Shown here: one piece after another, positions 8,003 to 16,753 of the stretch
Numbering within the stretch: the stretch's first letter is position 1
Layout: every line of letters starts with the position of its first letter
DNA from: Natrinema saccharevitans
Lineage (GTDB): Archaea; Halobacteriota; Halobacteria; Halobacteriales; Natrialbaceae
Length of the DNA: 64,000 nucleotides
NCBI RefSeq assembly: GCF_001953745.1
Contig: NZ_LWLN01000001.1
Span: 2,170,001-2,234,000, forward strand
Reading direction: 5' to 3'
The notes under the pieces: generated by a model
Databases searched by the model: none
Told to the model about the DNA's origin: nothing
Seen by the model: the letters and a program-made list of their open reading frames with translations, nothing else
Translations under genes and position numbers: made by a program

Positions 8003-10065
8003 GGCTGGTTCCGCTCCTCCCGTTGGCGGTCGCGCTGGCGTGTCTCGTCCCGGTGGCGGCGGCGAGATACGTCGACCGGATCGATCGCGTTCTCGCCCGG
8101 GTCGCGAACCGGTGTTTCGGGTCCCACGTCGACCGGTTTCGCGGCGAGCGACCGGACCGACGGACGGCCCTGCGGGCCGCACAGCTCCCGACGACCGATC
8201 GCGAGTACGGAGCGACGACGCTGCTGTATGCCGCGGTCGCAACCGTCGTCGGTGCCGTCCTCGGGATCTACGCCGGCTGGGGACTCCTGTCGCTGCTCGC
8301 GATCGATCCCGAGACCATACGGGCGGCGGTACCGACCCCCCTCGAGTTCCTCGCGGGGCTGGCCGGCGTCCCGTCGCTGTCCGCGGTCGAACTCGCCGCA
8401 CTCCTGCTCGGCTCGGCGGTGACCGTCGGGGCCGTCGCCGGCGCGGGGACCTACTGGTTCCGGTGGTGGTATCCGAGCCACATCGCCGACGGGCGTGCCC
8501 GCCGGATCGAGGCCAGTCTGCCAGCGGCCGTCGCCTTCCTCTATGCCCTCTCGAAGAGCGGGATGTCCGTCCCCGACGCGATCCGGGTCTTCGCCGAACA
8601 GGAGGACACCTACGGCGAGGTCGCCGCCGAGTTCTCGGTCGCAGTCAGGGAGATGGACACGTTCGGCACCGACGTGATCACCGCCCTCGAGACGATGGGG
8701 CGGCGCTCGCCGAGTCCGCAGTTCCGGGAGTTCACCGAGAACCTCGTCGGCGTCCTCCGGAGCGGGCAGTCCCTCTCGACGTTCCTCGAGCGCCAGTATC
8801 AGGACTACCGAGAGGAGGCCGAGTCCCAGCAAGAGAGCGCGCTCGGGCTGCTCGCGACGCTGGCCGAGGCCTACGTCACGGTGCTGGTCGCGGGTCCGCT
8901 CTTCCTGATCACCATCCTCGTGGTCATCGGGATCGCCGCGGGCGAGACGTTCGGCCAGTTGCAGCTCCTCGTCTACCTGTTCCTACCGCTTGCGAACCTC
9001 GGGTTCGTCGTCTACCTGAGTACGGTGACCGAGGACCTCACGCCGGGCCGTGACACCAGCGAAGGAGGGCGGGCCCTCGAGTCCCCGTCGGTCGACGCCG
9101 TCCCGACCGACCGCGCCGCCGATCTGCAGGGGGCTCGACCGCATCCCAACGTCGAGCGCGTTCGATACTACCGGCGGTTCCGCGGGCTCCGCGAGCGGTT
9201 CGGGCAGCCGCTCCGAACGCTCGTCGGACGACCGTCGCTGACGTTCGCGATCACCGTCCCCCTCGTCCTGACGGTCTTCGTCGCCCGCCACTCGCTCCCC
9301 GCCGGCGAGGTCTCGGTGACCGCGGTCGACGACACCGTCGCGGTCGGGGCCCTGTTCGCGATCGCCGTCTTCGCGGTCGCCGAGGAAGTCCGGCGTCGTC
9401 GGCTCTCGGCGATCGAGGCCGCGGTACCGGACCTGCTCGACCGACTCGCCAGCGTCAACGAGGCTGGGACCTCGATCGTCTCTGCGATCGATCGAGTCCG
9501 GGACTCCGAACTCGGGCCCCTCGGCGACGAACTCGACCGCGTCTGGGCCGACGTCGAGTGGGGTGCGGACCTCGAGACCGCGCTTTGCCGGTTCGAGGAC
9601 CGCGTCGGTACCCGCTCGGTCTCCCGGGTCGTGACGCTGCTGACCGAATCGATGGCGGCAAGCGGCAACCTCGGGACTACGCTTCGCATCGCCGCTCGCG
9701 GCGCCGCCGCCGACCGTCGACTCGAGCGCGAGCGCCGGCAAGCGATGCTCGAGTACGTGGTCGTCGTCTACGTCTCCTTTCTGGTCTTTCTGTTCATCAT
9801 CGGCGTGCTGTCGGGCTATCTCCTGCCGAACCTCCCGACCGAGGGGGCGGAACTCGCCTCGGGGACCGGCACGACCGAACTGGGCGGCCTCTCGGCAGGC
9901 GACGCCGACGCCTACGCGATGCTGTTTTACCACGCGACGCTGGTGCAGGGACTACTGTCGGGACTGATCGCCGGCCAGTTGAGTACCGGTGACATCAGCG
10001 CCGGCGCGAAACACGCCGCCGTCATGCTCGCGCTCGCTATCGGGCTCTTCACGGTCGTGCTGTGA
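7999..10065 (+). CDS. type II secretion F / PilC (TadC-like) membrane platform protein
   Basis: 688 residues starting MRLVPLLPLAVALACLVPVA in the ATGA overlap with the ATPase gene. It contains two T2SSF-type halves. The first has IEASLPAAVAFLYALSKSGM and VLRSGQSLSTFLERQYQDYR; the second has IEAAVPDLLDRLASVNEAG and TLLTESMAASGNLGTTLRIA. Each half is followed by paired transmembrane helices (LFLITILVVIGIAAGE; FLVFLFIIGVLSGYLLP), with further helices at the C terminus. This is the membrane platform on which the PilB-type ATPase acts. It is longer than bacterial PilC (about 400 residues), as is usual for haloarchaeal versions. Confidence 0.92.
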   Translation: MRLVPLLPLAVALACLVPVAAARYVDRIDRVLARVANRCFGSHVDRFRGERPDRRTALRAAQLPTTDREYGATTLLYAAVATVVGAVLGIYAGWGLLSLLAIDPETIRAAVPTPLEFLAGLAGVPSLSAVELAALLLGSAVTVGAVAGAGTYWFRWWYPSHIADGRARRIEASLPAAVAFLYALSKSGMSVPDAIRVFAEQEDTYGEVAAEFSVAVREMDTFGTDVITALETMGRRSPSPQFREFTENLVGVLRSGQSLSTFLERQYQDYREEAESQQESALGLLATLAEAYVTVLVAGPLFLITILVVIGIAAGETFGQLQLLVYLFLPLANLGFVVYLSTVTEDLTPGRDTSEGGRALESPSVDAVPTDRAADLQGARPHPNVERVRYYRRFRGLRERFGQPLRTLVGRPSLTFAITVPLVLTVFVARHSLPAGEVSVTAVDDTVAVGALFAIAVFAVAEEVRRRRLSAIEAAVPDLLDRLASVNEAGTSIVSAIDRVRDSELGPLGDELDRVWADVEWGADLETALCRFEDRVGTRSVSRVVTLLTESMAASGNLGTTLRIAARGAAADRRLERERRQAMLEYVVVVYVSFLVFLFIIGVLSGYLLPNLPTEGAELASGTGTTELGGLSAGDADAYAMLFYHATLVQGLLSGLIAGQLSTGDISAGAKHAAVMLALAIGLFTVVL

Positions 10066-10198
10066 AGCGCTGGCCGTCGATGAGAAACCCTTTAGTCCCC
10101 GACGGCGGAAGCGACAGTGGGAAGCGCACGGCCGCAAATCCGACTCCGCCGCCCGCTCTTTGGGGTGGCTTGGGATTGCGGAAGTGCAGACGAGAGCA

Positions 10199-10218
10199 GT
10201 ACTGCCATCGGGCAGTAC
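10199..10218 (+). promoter_or_regulatory. stem-loop in the rps15 leader
   Basis: GTACTGCC-ATCG-GGCAGTAC forms a perfect 8-bp hairpin with a 4-base loop, 33 bp before the S15 start. A TATA-like CTTTAGT near 10088 would give a transcript with a leader of about 130-150 bases containing it. It could be a leader control element; function is inferred only. Confidence 0.4.
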
Positions 10219-10250
10219 GACAGCGGTCAGTGCGATTCCTATCCTCAACA

Positions 10251-10724
10251 ATGGCACGAATGCACACCCGCCGACGCGGCTCGTCCGGTTCGGACAAGCC
10301 CTCGGCAGACGAACCACCGGAGTGGAGCGACGTCGACCCCGAAGAGATCGAATCGCGGGTCGTCGAACTGGCAGAGCAGGGTCACGACCCCAGCCAGATC
10401 GGGATGAAGCTGCGTGACGAAGGCGTCACCGGCACCCCGGTCCCGGACGTCAAACTGGCGACCGGGAAGAAGATCACCGAGATCCTCGAGGAAAACGACG
10501 CGCGCCGAGACATCCCCGAGGACCTCTGGAACCTGATGGAGCGCGCGGTGCGCCTGCGCGAGCACATGCAACAGAACCAGCAGGACCACCAGAACAAGCG
10601 CGCCCTGCAGAACACCGAAGCGAAGGTCCGTCGCCTGGCCGACTACTACCGCGGCGACGAACTCGAGCCGGACTTCACGTACACGCCCGAGCTCGCGAAG
10701 GAACTCGTCGAAGACGCCGAGTAA
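10251..10724 (+). CDS. rps15: 30S ribosomal protein S15 (uS15), archaeal type
   Basis: 157 residues. The archaeal N-terminal extension MARMHTRRRGSSGSDKPSA is followed by the S15 core with SQIGMKLRDEGVTGTPVPDV and the rRNA-binding helices (RAVRLREHMQQNQQDHQNKR, LADYYRG). It binds the central domain of 16S rRNA. It opens an operon: the RecJ-like gene starts 6 bp after its stop and the next two genes overlap. Confidence 0.97.
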   Translation: MARMHTRRRGSSGSDKPSADEPPEWSDVDPEEIESRVVELAEQGHDPSQIGMKLRDEGVTGTPVPDVKLATGKKITEILEENDARRDIPEDLWNLMERAVRLREHMQQNQQDHQNKRALQNTEAKVRRLADYYRGDELEPDFTYTPELAKELVEDAE

Positions 10725-10730
10725 CGCCCC

Positions 10731-11978
10731 ATGGCAACCGAGGGTCGATCCGCACCGTCGTCGTCCGCCACGACCGCGCTCGAGAGCGCCGGCTTCGTCC
10801 GGCTGATCGCGCGGGCCGACGGCGACGCGATCGCCGCCAGCGCCCTCCTCGCGAGGGCACTCGCCGACCGGGACACGCCGTACCAGATCACCGTCGGCCG
10901 GACGATCGCCGAGCGGACGACGCGGGTGCACGCGCCGACCGCCGACGGCGACGCCACGGTCGTCGTCGGCACCGTCGACGCGACCGCCGACGACGAGCCG
11001 ATCCGGCTATCGGCGACCGATCGACCCGCGGTGCTCGAAGCCGTCGATCTCGTCCGCGACCTCGGCGCGACGCCGGATCCGGTCCTCGCGCTGGCCGGCG
11101 TCGTCGCCGCCGGCGGCGACCCCGGCGCGGGCGAAAGCGAGTGGCTCGTCGAGCGCGCGCTCGAGCGCGGCCTCGTCGACCGACGGCCCGGCGTCGCGGT
11201 GCCGACCGCCGACCCGATCGACGGACTCGCCCACTCGACGCGACTGCGCGCGCCGTGGTCCGGGAATCCCGAGGCGACGCGCGAGGCGCTCGCCGACGTC
11301 GCCGCCGATCCCGACGCGCTCGAGGCGGACGATCGCCGCGCGATCGGGTCGCTGGTCGCGCTCGATACCGTCGGCGCCGACGCGGCAAGCGACGCCGCGG
11401 CCGCGACGATCGGCCGGGCGCTCCGGCCCTACGCCACGCCCGAAGCACCCGTCGCGACGCTGGGCGGCTTCGCCGACGTCCTCACGGCGCTGGCCCGGAC
11501 CGAACCGGGTACCGCAACGGCGCTCGCGCTCGGCCACGACGTCCGCGACCGGGCGCTCGAGGGCTGGCGCGAACACGGTCGCCGCGCCCACGCGGCGCTC
11601 GCGGCCGCCTCGCTCGAGCGCTACGACGGGCTGGTCGTCGTCGGCGTCGACGACGCCCCCGTCGAGACGATCGCGCGGCTCGCGGTCGACTACCGGTCGC
11701 CGGAGCCGACCGTTCTCGCGATCAACGAGGGACACGGTCCCTCGAGCAATCGGACGCAGTCCGATGACGGCGACGACGAGGCCGCGATCGCGACCCGCGA
11801 GGACGACTCACTCGGCGCGGCGCTCGAGGGGATCGCGCGGGAACTCGCGGACGCCGGTCCGGAGACCGACGCCGACGGCGGCGTCGCCTACGATGTCGGT
11901 CACCGGCGCGGCTACCTGCGATACGACCCCGGACTCGACGACGAGACGGTCGTCACGACCGTGAGGGACCTGCTATGA
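10731..11978 (+). CDS. RecJ-like DHH-superfamily protein (haloarchaeal type)
   Basis: 415 residues. FVRLIARADGDAIAASALLA at the N terminus matches the first motif of RecJ/DHH phosphoesterases (usually HxDxDG), but here it reads ARADGDA. The equivalents of the DHH and GGG motifs are hard to find, so catalytic activity is doubtful. Archaeal RecJ-like proteins are 5'-3' exonucleases or Cdc45/GAN-like replisome parts that bind GINS. The linkage rps15-recJ-pcc1-rps3ae is one I recall as recurrent in haloarchaea. The stop overlaps the pcc1 start (ATGA at 11975). Family assignment is good; activity is uncertain. Confidence 0.8.
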   Translation: MATEGRSAPSSSATTALESAGFVRLIARADGDAIAASALLARALADRDTPYQITVGRTIAERTTRVHAPTADGDATVVVGTVDATADDEPIRLSATDRPAVLEAVDLVRDLGATPDPVLALAGVVAAGGDPGAGESEWLVERALERGLVDRRPGVAVPTADPIDGLAHSTRLRAPWSGNPEATREALADVAADPDALEADDRRAIGSLVALDTVGADAASDAAAATIGRALRPYATPEAPVATLGGFADVLTALARTEPGTATALALGHDVRDRALEGWREHGRRAHAALAAASLERYDGLVVVGVDDAPVETIARLAVDYRSPEPTVLAINEGHGPSSNRTQSDDGDDEAAIATREDDSLGAALEGIARELADAGPETDADGGVAYDVGHRRGYLRYDPGLDDETVVTTVRDLL

Positions 11979-12265
11979 GCCGGCGAGCGACGATCCGGAC
12001 GGCCCACGACGACGCGGCGCTGATCGCACGGGCACTCGAGCCGGACAACACCGACGAGATGGCGACGACCGTCGACGACGGCGCGATCGTCACGCGGATC
12101 GACCGCGAGACGACCAGCGGCCTGCAGTCGACGGTCGACGACTACGTCGTCAACCTCGCGGTCGCGATCGACGTCGCCTCGACGGCACGAGCCGAACAGG
12201 ACGACCGACCGACGGACACGGGACCTGTGTCCGACTACGACACCGATACAACACACAATGAGTGA
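11975..12265 (+). CDS. pcc1: KEOPS complex subunit Pcc1
   Basis: 96 residues. The small alpha-beta core (LIARALEPDNTDEMATTVDD, IVTRIDRETTSGLQSTVDDY) is typical of Pcc1, the dimerising subunit of KEOPS, which makes the t6A37 modification on ANN-decoding tRNAs together with Kae1, Bud32 and Cgi121. The last 20 residues are a low-complexity acidic tail. It overlaps the RecJ-like gene by 4 bp and S3Ae by 8 bp, so translation is probably coupled. Confidence 0.88.
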   Translation: MSRRATIRTAHDDAALIARALEPDNTDEMATTVDDGAIVTRIDRETTSGLQSTVDDYVVNLAVAIDVASTARAEQDDRPTDTGPVSDYDTDTTHNE

Positions 12266-12878
12266 ACGATCAGTTTCACGCGCGAAACAGGAGAAGCGGT
12301 GGTACACCGTCCTGGCACCCGAACAGTTCGACCGCCAGGAACTCGGCGAAACCCCCGCTGACGAACCGGAGAAAGTCTACGACCGAACCATCGAAACGAC
12401 GCTCGGCGACCTCAATAACAACGCCAGCGAGAACAACACAAAGCTGACCTTCAAGATCACCGACGTCGGCAGCGACTCGGCCTACACCGAGTTCGTCGAA
12501 CACTCGCTGACCCGTGACTACCTGCGCTCGCTCGTCCGACGCGGTGCCTCCAAGATCGAGGCCTACGTCACCGTCCTCACGACGGACGACTACCGCGTCC
12601 AGATCCAGCCCGTCGCCTTCACGACCAAGAAGGCCGACGCGAGCCAGGAGAAGGCCATCCGCGAGCAGATGGTCGAGATGATCGAGGAAGCCGCCGAGGA
12701 GCGCTCCTTCGAGGAACTCGTCGACAGCGTCGTCGAGGGTCGCCTCTCCTCTGCCATCTACGGCGAGGCCAAGACGATCTACCCGCTGCGACGCGTCGAG
12801 ATCCAGAAGACCACCCTCGAGGCCCACCCCGAGGAAGTCGCAGAAGAGGAAGCGACCGCGGTCGACGTCGAGGACTGA
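12258..12878 (+). CDS. rps3ae: 30S ribosomal protein S3Ae (eS1)
   Basis: 206 residues. Starts MSERSVSRAKQEKRWYTVLA, with the family landmarks FKITDVGSDSAYTEFVEHSL and RDYLRSLVRRGASKIEAYV and a C-terminal acidic tail (EEEATAVDVED). This is the archaeal/eukaryotic eS1 protein, near the mRNA exit of the small subunit. It is the last gene of the rps15 operon; the start overlaps the end of pcc1. Confidence 0.97.
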   Translation: MSERSVSRAKQEKRWYTVLAPEQFDRQELGETPADEPEKVYDRTIETTLGDLNNNASENNTKLTFKITDVGSDSAYTEFVEHSLTRDYLRSLVRRGASKIEAYVTVLTTDDYRVQIQPVAFTTKKADASQEKAIREQMVEMIEEAAEERSFEELVDSVVEGRLSSAIYGEAKTIYPLRRVEIQKTTLEAHPEEVAEEEATAVDVED

Positions 12879-13013
12879 CCGCGATCGACGACGGTCGGTT
12901 CTCGCTCGATCGAATACCCGGATTTTGAGACGACGACCCGTGCCGTGAGCAGTCGCTGTCGCCACGCTGTGAGCGGCCGCGACGGCCGCTGCTCGAGCGG
13001 AACTGGCCGCACG

Positions 13014-13319
13014 TTACAGTTCGAGTTCCTCGGCCGACTCGACGTCGAACCGCGTGACCTCGGGGTCACCAGCGAGCAGGTCCGGCAGCGCGGCCTCGAA
13101 CTCCTGGAAGTGGCCGGTCTGGGTATGTGCGCCGAGGGCCGCTTCGTCCTCGTAGCGCTCGAAAAAGCGGACGACGTTCGGCTCGGCGACGTCGGTCGTG
13201 GCTCGGTAGTCGATCATGCCGTCTTCGGTCTGCGATTCGTCGACGAGGTCTTCGATTAGTTCGAGGGCCTCCTCGCGGCGGTCCGGATCGATCGGGAAAC
13301 TCGCGTGGATGACGATCAT
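13014..13319 (-). CDS. putative quinol monooxygenase (ABM domain)
   Basis: 101 residues from ATG 13319 (the open frame goes 14 codons further upstream without support). MIVIHASFPIDPDRREEALE followed by EPNVVRFFERYEDEAALGAH and a C-terminal beta strand matches the antibiotic-biosynthesis monooxygenase (YgiN-like) dimeric ferredoxin-like fold. Such proteins oxidise quinols or phenolics without cofactors; the substrate here is unknown. It is in the same direction as the halocyanin gene, which ends 77 bp upstream. Confidence 0.8.
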   Translation of the reverse strand: MIVIHASFPIDPDRREEALELIEDLVDESQTEDGMIDYRATTDVAEPNVVRFFERYEDEAALGAHTQTGHFQEFEAALPDLLAGDPEVTRFDVESAEELEL

Positions 13320-13395
13320 GCCGGACACACGATATGGTGGCGGCACGATAAAGGTAGGCACACGGGCAAGACGGGACCCGTTTTCGGCCCGCGTC

Positions 13396-13833
13396 TCACT
13401 CGGTGACGACGATTTCGCCGACCATCTCCGCTCGCTCGTGGGGGATACAGACGTAGTCGTAGGTCCCGGGGACCTCGAAGGTGTGTTCGAAGGTCTCGCG
13501 AGACGAGAGCCGACCGCCGCGGTCGTTGTGCCAGGCCTCGTACGCCGTCCCCTGGTCCTCGAAGCCGCCGGTCGCGAAGTAGTCAGCCCCGTCGGGGATA
13601 CTCGACTCGATTGCGGTCACGGTGTGGTCGGCCTCGCTCGTGTTCTTCCAGACGACCGTCTCGCCGACGGAGACCTCGTAGGAGTCGGGCCGGAACTCGG
13701 TTCGAGTCATACCGATATGACAGTCCTCGCCGGTGCAGGCGTCGTCGTCGAACACGCTGAGCGCGGACGAACAGCCGGCCAGCCCGACGGCGGAGGCAGT
13801 GCCGACGGTCGCGAGATAGGCGCGCCGGTTCAT
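13396..13833 (-). CDS. halocyanin/plastocyanin-type blue copper lipoprotein
   Basis: 145 residues from ATG 13833. MNRRAYLATVGTASAVGLAG then Cys gives a twin-arginine-like start and a lipobox, so it is probably Tat-exported and membrane-anchored. The cupredoxin domain shows the four copper ligands: His in SEADHTV near the middle, then Cys, His and Met in DYVCIPHERAEM near the end. It would carry electrons in the membrane-attached chain. There are two extra cysteines after the lipobox (DDACTGEDCH). It is divergent from the archaetidylserine synthase gene. Confidence 0.9.
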   Translation of the reverse strand: MNRRAYLATVGTASAVGLAGCSSALSVFDDDACTGEDCHIGMTRTEFRPDSYEVSVGETVVWKNTSEADHTVTAIESSIPDGADYFATGGFEDQGTAYEAWHNDRGGRLSSRETFEHTFEVPGTYDYVCIPHERAEMVGEIVVTE

Positions 13834-13971
13834 AGAGGCGCTTAGGGGACTCCCGGTATAACCACCCCGGTTCGATTCCCGATCCGTAGGAGCGGGCATC
13901 GTCCCCGGCTCGAGGGCGGACGACCCGTGGAAACGAAAACACGTAAGGGAACGCCCCGCCGACTCGGCGAT

Positions 13972-14697
13972 ATGCTCCCCCGGTTCGTCGGTCGGCTCGG
14001 CGTCGCCGACGCGGTGACGATCGCGAACGCCGCCCTGGGATTCGTCGCCGTCGTCGTCGCGGCCGTCGACATCGAGCTGGCCGCCCGGCTGATCCTCCTG
14101 GCGGCGATCGCCGACGGCCTCGACGGCATCCTCGCGCGCCGCTACGGCGGCACCGAGGCCGGCCCCTACCTCGACTCGCTCGCCGACGTCGCCTCCTTTG
14201 CCGTCGCCCCCGCGGTCCTCTCCTTTACCGTCGTCACCGACGGCCTCGCGGTGGGTTTCGACGCGGCCACCCCCGAACTGCTCGCGGTGGCCGGCATCTG
14301 TGCGCTGTTCGTCGCCATGGCCGTCACTCGACTCGGCATGTACACCGCCTACGACATCTCCGGGAGTTACACCGAAGGCGTCCAGACGACGCTGGCCGCG
14401 ACCGTGCTGGGGGCGGCGATCATCGCCGGCGAGACCCAGCCGTGGCTCGTCCTCGGGGTCACCGGCGCGTTCTGTTACCTGATGGTCTCGCGGATCCAGT
14501 ACCCCGACCTGCTGGCCCGCGACGCCGGGATCATGGGGATCGTCCACGCGCTCGCGATCCTCGTCCCCGATCTCGCCGGCCGGACCTTCCCCTACGCCCT
14601 CCTGACGCTCGGACTGGCCTACATGACCCTCAGTCCCTGGTTCTACTGGGGAGAGGCCGAACGGACCGGCGAGGTCGACGTGCATGGAAACGCTTAG
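13972..14697 (+). CDS. pssA: archaetidylserine synthase (CDP-alcohol phosphatidyltransferase family)
   Basis: 241 residues from ATG 13972; an upstream in-frame GTG (13927) would add unconvincing sequence. The family signature D-x2-DG-x2-AR-x8-G-x3-D-x3-D is complete in DGLDGILARRYGGTEAGPYL followed by DSLAD. About seven transmembrane helices follow. It transfers serine onto CDP-archaeol to form archaetidylserine in the cytoplasmic membrane. The choice of serine rather than inositol or glycerol as acceptor rests on overall resemblance. Confidence 0.85.
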   Translation: MLPRFVGRLGVADAVTIANAALGFVAVVVAAVDIELAARLILLAAIADGLDGILARRYGGTEAGPYLDSLADVASFAVAPAVLSFTVVTDGLAVGFDAATPELLAVAGICALFVAMAVTRLGMYTAYDISGSYTEGVQTTLAATVLGAAIIAGETQPWLVLGVTGAFCYLMVSRIQYPDLLARDAGIMGIVHALAILVPDLAGRTFPYALLTLGLAYMTLSPWFYWGEAERTGEVDVHGNA

Positions 14698-14763
14698 GGC
14701 CGTCCTGACACGACCGTAGGATATGTACACCGTCACGCGTCGGCGTCGTCCCGAGGTGGAACC

Positions 14764-16110
14764 ATGAGCGAGGACGAGGCAACTGACGACGCGGCCGAAC
14801 AGGGGGCGGACGAGACGGACGCAGTCGATCTCGAGGCGATCCGGGAGCGCCTCGAGGGACTCGCCGCCGACCTCGAGGGACTCGAATCGAGCCTCGAGGC
14901 GGCCGAGACCGAGGACGACTTGGACGTCGTCGAGGCCGACCTCGAGTCGTTCCGGGCGGAACTCGAGAGCGTCGAGGTTCCGGAGCCGCCGGAAACCGAC
15001 GAGGACGAGGAGGACGAAGACGCGGAGCCCGCGCCGGAAGAAGAGCTGCAGGAGCAATACGACGGGATCGAGAGCGACTGCTCGGATCTGGAATCCGATC
15101 TCGAGGACCAGCGCGGTCCCTACGGCGAGGACGTGGTGAGCGAGATCGAGGGCGTCAGCGGGACGATCACGGGTACCCGCTGGACCGAGGAGGGCAACGC
15201 CGAGCTGATCGAGGCCGTCGATAGCTTCCTCGACGAGCTAAACGACCTGCTCGGGAGTTCGGTCACGCTGGTCAACGAGGGCGAGGACGTGTCCGAACAG
15301 CTCGACGCGACCCTCGACGACGCGGCGGCGGCCGTCACGGACGCCGCCCTCGACGCCGACGACGACGCCGAGACGATCGCCGGCCTGCTCGAGGCCACCG
15401 ACGACCTCGAGGGCGACGTCGACGACGCGACGGAGTGGACCGACCTCGAGATCCGCGAACAGCTGCGCCGCGAGGGCTACTACGACGTCCTCGATCACGT
15501 CAAGGACTTCCCGCCGGAGTGGCACGCCCTGAAGGTCCACGAAAAGCGGGGCAACGTCGATATGATTCTGCTCGCGCTCGAGACCTTCGACTCCGACTTC
15601 ATGGAGGAACACTGCATGGAGTCGCTCGAGCGCATGGGATCGCGTGCGGAGTCGGCCATCGACGCGATGCTTCAGAAGGCCAACCGCCGCGATCAGGCCG
15701 CCATGCGTGTCCTCGGGAAGATCGGCGTCGAGAACGAGGAGATCGTCGATACGCTCGTCGACTACGTCGACTCCAACCCGACCCTCCAGCAGCCCGCGTT
15801 CCGCGCGCTCGGCGAGATCGGGGCCGAAGACGCGGTCGAGCCCATCGCCCAGCAACTCGTCGCCGACGAGGTCGACGTCCGCAGCTGGGCCGCCCGCGCG
15901 CTCGGCCTGATCGGCGACACCCGCGCCATCGAGCCGCTCGCGGACGTCCTCGCGAACGACGAGGCCGACCGCGTCCGAGCCAGCGCCGCGTGGGCGCTCA
16001 ATCGCATCGGCACGCAGGAGGCCCTCGAGATCGTCGCCGACTACGACGACGACCGCGCCTACCTCGTTCAGGCCGAGGCCGAGAACGCCGACCTCGAGCC
16101 CGCGGCCTGA
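14764..16110 (+). CDS. HEAT-repeat protein with N-terminal acidic coiled coil
   Basis: 448 residues. Residues 20-100 are highly acidic and coiled-coil-like (ERLEGLAADLEGLESSLEAA, EEDEDAEPAPEEELQEQYDG). A middle helical region follows. From about 285 there are HEAT/PBS-lyase-type repeats (AMRVLGKIGVENEEIVDTLV, ALGEIGAEDAVEPIAQQL, ARALGLIGDTRAIEPLADVL, WALNRIGTQEALEIVADY). No catalytic motif is seen. HEAT arrays usually bind proteins. It stands alone, downstream of the lipid gene by 66 bp. Confidence 0.88.
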   Translation: MSEDEATDDAAEQGADETDAVDLEAIRERLEGLAADLEGLESSLEAAETEDDLDVVEADLESFRAELESVEVPEPPETDEDEEDEDAEPAPEEELQEQYDGIESDCSDLESDLEDQRGPYGEDVVSEIEGVSGTITGTRWTEEGNAELIEAVDSFLDELNDLLGSSVTLVNEGEDVSEQLDATLDDAAAAVTDAALDADDDAETIAGLLEATDDLEGDVDDATEWTDLEIREQLRREGYYDVLDHVKDFPPEWHALKVHEKRGNVDMILLALETFDSDFMEEHCMESLERMGSRAESAIDAMLQKANRRDQAAMRVLGKIGVENEEIVDTLVDYVDSNPTLQQPAFRALGEIGAEDAVEPIAQQLVADEVDVRSWAARALGLIGDTRAIEPLADVLANDEADRVRASAAWALNRIGTQEALEIVADYDDDRAYLVQAEAENADLEPAA

Positions 16111-16753
16111 CGCGGTGTCGACGGTGATTTTTCACGTCGTTCGTTCCCGCCCAACAGCCGCTGCTGCGGTGGCGCGCGCTGGATCGCGGCTCAACCCGCG
16201 GGTGAGCCGCGGTTCGAAACTGCGCGAGGTCGTCGCGAGTGAAACGAGCGACTGCTTGGAAGACGCTTCGCATCTTCCAGTGGATGAGCGAGGGAGCAAG
16301 GCGACCGAGCGTTAGCGCGGGACCGCAGGTTTCGCGAACCATCCGAACGGGTGCGTCGCACCCGTGAGGAGAAATCGGCTGGGGAGGATGTGGATCCCCT
16401 AGTTGCCACGATAGCAGGACGAGTATCGATCGATACCCGTCTTCCCGAAACCGGACGGGCGTCCTGCTATCGTGGCGACGGGGAGTAGCCACGCCCTCCC
16501 CAGCCGATTCACTCACGTACTCGCGCGGCGCTTCGCGCCGCGCTCCGTTCGTTCGCTCATCCCTCGCACAGTGTCATCGGCCGCCTTCACGTTCGTTCAG
16601 TCGGCCGACAGCGCGCGCCACCGCACGTCGGCCGGTCAGTCCGTCGGCAGCCGTGGGTTTCCTCATCTCATACGGGCCGCTCGTCCGGTCGGTATCCGGT
16701 CCGCTCGAGTCGGCCCCGACAGTTTAAGTACGAACGGCCGGCCAGACGGAGCG
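16111..16753. other. 640-bp gene-free tract rich in hairpins
   Basis: No convincing gene on either strand. A T5 run (16128-16132) after the HEAT-repeat gene may terminate it. Hairpins include GGAAGACGC/GCATCTTCC (near 16258-16278), CGGGTGC-GTC-GCACCCG (near 16348-16364) and GCGGCGC-TTC-GCGCCGC (near 16526-16542). The centre is the long palindrome listed separately. Both flanks contain GATGAGCGA-type sequence in opposite orientation, so the symmetry may extend beyond the palindrome. Confidence 0.6.
16373..16509. repeat. long interrupted palindrome (137 bp)
   Basis: The outer arms are a perfect 15-base inverted repeat, AATCGGCTGGGGAGG (16373-16387) against its complement (16495-16509). The inner arms are a perfect 17-base inverted repeat, GCCACGATAGCAGGACG (16405-16421) against its complement (16460-16476). 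The sequence between outer and inner arms also pairs imperfectly. The loop holds a 14-base palindrome GTATCGATCGATAC (16423-16436) and a CCCGTC/GACGGG pair. It could be a miniature mobile element, a structured RNA, or a recombination or replication hairpin. Confidence 0.7.

Noticed and set aside
13834-15057. Long upstream extension of the halocyanin frame
   Set aside because: The extension overlaps the archaetidylserine synthase on the other strand and would bury the Tat/lipobox signal; ATG 13833 is the sensible start.
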